A stretch of 15,665 nt of DNA from assembly GCA_044450465.1 (NCBI GenBank), contig JBIOJB010000070.1:1-15665 (forward strand). Reading direction: 5' to 3'. The stretch comes from JBIOJB01 sp044450465. Lineage in GTDB: Bacteria > Chloroflexota > Dormibacteria > Dormibacterales > Dormibacteraceae. The position numbers and the translations under genes were made by a program. Below, piece by piece: positions 13,194 to 15,665 of the stretch. The notes beneath the pieces are model-generated. The model was given only the letters and a program-made list of their open reading frames with translations. It made no database searches and was not told where the DNA came from. The first letter of the stretch is position 1. Each line of letters starts with the position of its first letter.

Positions 13194-13919
13194 GTGTCGC
13201 CTGTGATCTCCTCCGACGGAAGGTGGTGGTGGGACGGCACCCGATGGCGCTCGCGCGTGGTCGAGGGCGAGCTAGGCCTTTTCTGGTTCACGGAGACTCC
13301 CGACTGGGCGCCGAGGGTGCTGCTGATCGGGCTCATCGGGTTGATCCCGATCGTCGGGTCGATCAACCTGTACGGCTGGGTCCTTGCGGCCACGGAAATG
13401 GTGCGACAGGGCTGGCGCGAGCTTCCGCCGGCCGGCTTCGGATACCTCGAGCGTGGCGTGGCCCCCTTTGTGGTGGGTCTGGTCTACGGGCTCGTGGTCG
13501 CGTTGGTGATCGTGTTCTGGGCGGTGATCGCACTGGTCGTCGGCCTGTCCGGATCCTCCCATGTACCGCTGGCGGTGGCTATCGGCGCGGTCGACCTCCT
13601 TGTGCTGCTGGTCATTTGGTTGGTCGGCCTGTACGCCTTCGCAGCGCTCCTCATGTGCGCCGACCGATTGGGCGCCGGCCGGTCGCTCAACCCGGCCCTC
13701 CTGTGGCGGGCCGCCCGCGCCAACCACTCTGTGTCGATGCGCTTCGCCCTGACCTACCTGGTGGCGGCCATTGCGTACGCGGCTGTGACCGCACCGCTGG
13801 GTTTCTTGATTCCAGGCGCCGGCCTCCTGACGTCGATCGGCCTCCCAGCGATCTTTGCGCTTGTCGTGCCGATTCTGGCTCGGTTCAATGTGGAATCCAC
13901 GTCAGCGCCCGCGCGTTGA
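13194..13919 (+). CDS. DUF4013-like polytopic membrane protein with WWDG motif
   Basis: From the GTG at 13194 the protein has 241 residues. It starts with 'SPVISSDGRWWWDGTRWRSR', the same short Trp motif as the protein encoded at 5561. A membrane region then begins with 'TPDWAPRVLLIGLIGLIPIVGSINLYGW', closely matching the DUF4013 pattern of an amphipathic W-containing entry followed by a Pro-broken helix and 'GW'. About five to six hydrophobic segments follow (42-70, 88-118, 125-155, 182-203, 208-230). DUF4013 proteins have no established function. The longer frame from TTG 13140 adds residues unlike the family and reaches into the divergent promoter, so it was set aside; a GTG at 13203 is also possible. 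It is divergent from the MFS operon, and 44 nt separate it from the ABC gene, so the latter may share its transcript. Confidence 0.78.
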   Translation: MSPVISSDGRWWWDGTRWRSRVVEGELGLFWFTETPDWAPRVLLIGLIGLIPIVGSINLYGWVLAATEMVRQGWRELPPAGFGYLERGVAPFVVGLVYGLVVALVIVFWAVIALVVGLSGSSHVPLAVAIGAVDLLVLLVIWLVGLYAFAALLMCADRLGAGRSLNPALLWRAARANHSVSMRFALTYLVAAIAYAAVTAPLGFLIPGAGLLTSIGLPAIFALVVPILARFNVESTSAPAR

Positions 13920-13963
13920 ATAGCGTGATACTCAAACGATCGAGATGACTGGATGCTGATGCC

Positions 13964-15665
13964 TTGCTGATCAAGCTCCTGAGGGCGTACGTGCGGCCTT
14001 ATACGCGAGAGGTCGCGATCGTCGTGGTGCTGATGCTGATCCAGTCGATCGGCAGCCTGTACCTGCCCAACCTCAACGCCGACATCATCAACAACGGCGT
14101 ATCCAAGGGCGACGTTCCCTACATCTGGCGCACGGGCGGCATCATGCTCGGCGTCACTGTGGTCCTCGGGATCATCGCCGTGATCGCCGTCTACTGGGCG
14201 TCGTTCGCGTCGATGAGCGTCGGCAGGGACCTGCGGGCCGCGGTGTTCCACCGGGTTCAGAAGTTCTCGGCGCGTGAGATGAACCGGCTCGGCACGCCGT
14301 CGCTCATCACGCGCAACACCAACGACGTGCAGCAGATCCAGCTGTTCCTCCAGATCGCCCTCACCTTCCTGGTCGTCGCGCCGATCATCGCCGTCGGCGG
14401 AGTGATCATGGCCCTGCGCGAGGACGTCGAGCTCTCAGGCCTGTTGATCGTCGTGGTTCCCATCCTGGCCGGGATCGTGGGCTTCATGCTGGTGAAGGCG
14501 GTCCCGCTGTTCCGATCGATGCAGGTGAAGATCGACCGCATCAACCAGGTGCTGCGCGAGCAGATCATGGGCGTGCGCGTCATTCGCGCTTTCGTGCGCG
14601 CCCCCTACGAGCAGGAGCGCTTCGAGGCGGCCAACGCCGACCTCACGTCCACGGCGCTGAAGGTCAACAGGATCTTCGTGGTCGCGTTTCCGTCGCTCAT
14701 GGCGGTCATGAACCTGACGACCCTCGCCGTGCTGTGGTTCGGCGGTCACCTCGTGGACAGCGGCCAGATGCCGATCGGCAACCTCACGGCTTTTCTCATG
14801 TACATCCTCCAGATCCTCATGTCCGTGATGATGGCCATCGCGATGGTCATCCTCGTGCCGCGGGCCGAGGCCAGCGCTGCGCGCATCCAGGAAGTGATGG
14901 CGGTCGAGCCGTCGATCCATGATCCCGAGCATCCGATCGAGCCGGCGGCGGCCACCGGGCTGGTCGAGTTCGACGACGTCACCTTCGGATATCCGGGCGG
15001 GGAGCACCCTGTGCTGCGGGACGTGAGCTGCAGGGTGATGCCGGGCGAGACGACCGCGATCATCGGCGGCACCGGTTCCGGCAAGACGACCATGCTCAAC
15101 CTGATCGCGCGCTTTTTCGACGTTAGCGGCGGCAAGCTCACGGTCGACGGAGTGGACGTTCGCGAGCAGTCGCTGGAGCGCCTGTGGAGCGTGATCGGCC
15201 TCGTGCCACAGCGCGCGTACCTCTTCAGCGGCACAGTCGCTGACAACCTGAGGTTCGGCAACGAATCGGCCACGGACGAGGAGCTCTGGCACGCGCTGGA
15301 GGTGGCCCAGGCGAAGGACTTCGTGACGGCCATGCCAGGGGGTCTTGAGGCGCCGGTCGACCAGGGAGGGACGAACGTTTCGGGCGGCCAGCGGCAGCGC
15401 CTGGCGATCGCGCGGGCGCTCGTGAAGCGTCCAGCGGTCTACCTCTTCGACGACTGCTTCTCAGCTCTCGACGCCGGCACCGACGCGAGGCTTCGGGCGG
15501 CTCTCCGCGGCGAGACCGCGCATGCGGCGGTCCTCATCGTCGCGCAGCGGGTGAGCACGATCATGCACGCGGACCGGATCATCGTCCTCGACGACGGCAG
15601 GATCGCGGGCGACGGCAACCACGCCGAGCTGCTCGTCACGTGCGAGCCGTACCGCGAGATCGTCG
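13964..15665 (+). CDS. ABC exporter half-transporter (TMD-NBD), degenerate ATP site, partial at 3' end
   Basis: The frame runs off the window after 567 codons. A type-I exporter membrane domain (about 1-300) begins 'LIKLLRAYVRPYTREVAIVV' and has coupling-helix features such as 'NTNDVQQIQLFLQ' and 'QIMGVRVIRAFVR'. The nucleotide-binding domain has Walker A G-G-T-G-S-G-K-T (368-375), Q-loop Q416, signature VSGGQ (472-476) and Walker B 'VYLFDD'. The residue after the Walker B Asp496 is Asp497 instead of the catalytic Glu, and the switch His is Gln528 ('VAQRVSTI'). This is the pattern of the non-catalytic half of heterodimeric exporters, whose partner is normally the next gene. The TTG at 13964 gives the usual 'MLIKLLRAY' start; a TGA lies 18 nt upstream in frame. 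Drugs, lipids or peptides are the usual substrates of the family. Confidence 0.9.
   Translation, partial: MLIKLLRAYVRPYTREVAIVVVLMLIQSIGSLYLPNLNADIINNGVSKGDVPYIWRTGGIMLGVTVVLGIIAVIAVYWASFASMSVGRDLRAAVFHRVQKFSAREMNRLGTPSLITRNTNDVQQIQLFLQIALTFLVVAPIIAVGGVIMALREDVELSGLLIVVVPILAGIVGFMLVKAVPLFRSMQVKIDRINQVLREQIMGVRVIRAFVRAPYEQERFEAANADLTSTALKVNRIFVVAFPSLMAVMNLTTLAVLWFGGHLVDSGQMPIGNLTAFLMYILQILMSVMMAIAMVILVPRAEASAARIQEVMAVEPSIHDPEHPIEPAAATGLVEFDDVTFGYPGGEHPVLRDVSCRVMPGETTAIIGGTGSGKTTMLNLIARFFDVSGGKLTVDGVDVREQSLERLWSVIGLVPQRAYLFSGTVADNLRFGNESATDEELWHALEVAQAKDFVTAMPGGLEAPVDQGGTNVSGGQRQRLAIARALVKRPAVYLFDDCFSALDAGTDARLRAALRGETAHAAVLIVAQRVSTIMHADRIIVLDDGRIAGDGNHAELLVTCEPYREIV

Overview
The window is GC-rich and dense with genes. 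It uses GTG and TTG start codons freely, and several genes appear to have no leader (a -10-like hexamer about 7 nt before the start codon). The protein families fit a high-GC Gram-positive-type soil lineage, either Actinomycetota or the Chloroflexota/Dormibacterota side: a class III cyclase fused to an NTPase and TPR-like repeats, proteins with an N-terminal 'SPDG-x-WWDG-x-x-W' motif, a CopC-CopD fusion, and a half-type ABC exporter. The phylum cannot be fixed from the sequence alone. No rRNA, tRNA, CRISPR array or insertion sequence was seen.

Layout. (1) Positions 142-5401, + strand: a tightly packed operon of a UBP-type zinc finger protein, a stand-alone cyclic-nucleotide-binding-fold protein, a two-dinucleotide-domain FAD/NAD(P) oxidoreductase, a class III nucleotide cyclase/NTPase/TPR-like protein and a small NTF2/SnoaL-like protein. 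Genes abut or overlap by 4-13 nt, or are separated by only a few nt. A strong hairpin (80-112) insulates the operon from whatever lies upstream. (2) Positions 5561-6637, +: a proline-rich, single-pass membrane protein with the WWDG motif. It is followed by a stranded C-terminal scrap of a dihydrolipoamide acyltransferase (6715-6855). (3) Positions 6890-8868, - strand: an OmpR-family response regulator and a sensor histidine kinase with a GTGA overlap. They are divergent from a small membrane-anchored Gly-rich protein (8977-9285). The intergenic region carries two sets of 11-bp-phased direct repeats, one in front of each promoter. (4) Positions 9359-13110, -: a probable three-gene operon of an MFS transporter, a CopC-CopD fusion and a Y-family DNA polymerase, with a very likely CTG start codon on the copper gene. 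(5) Positions 13194-13919, +: a DUF4013-like membrane protein with the WWDG motif. It is followed by a half-type ABC exporter that runs off the end of the window.

How the genes may work together. The first operon places a cyclase-like enzyme, a cyclic-nucleotide-fold receptor, a zinc finger and a flavin oxidoreductase in one transcription unit. This looks like a nucleotide-signalling-to-redox module, although both the cyclase and the receptor have substitutions at key positions. The two-component system probably controls itself and the divergent small envelope protein. The ABC subunit has a degenerate ATP site typical of one half of a heterodimer, so its partner should lie just beyond the right edge.
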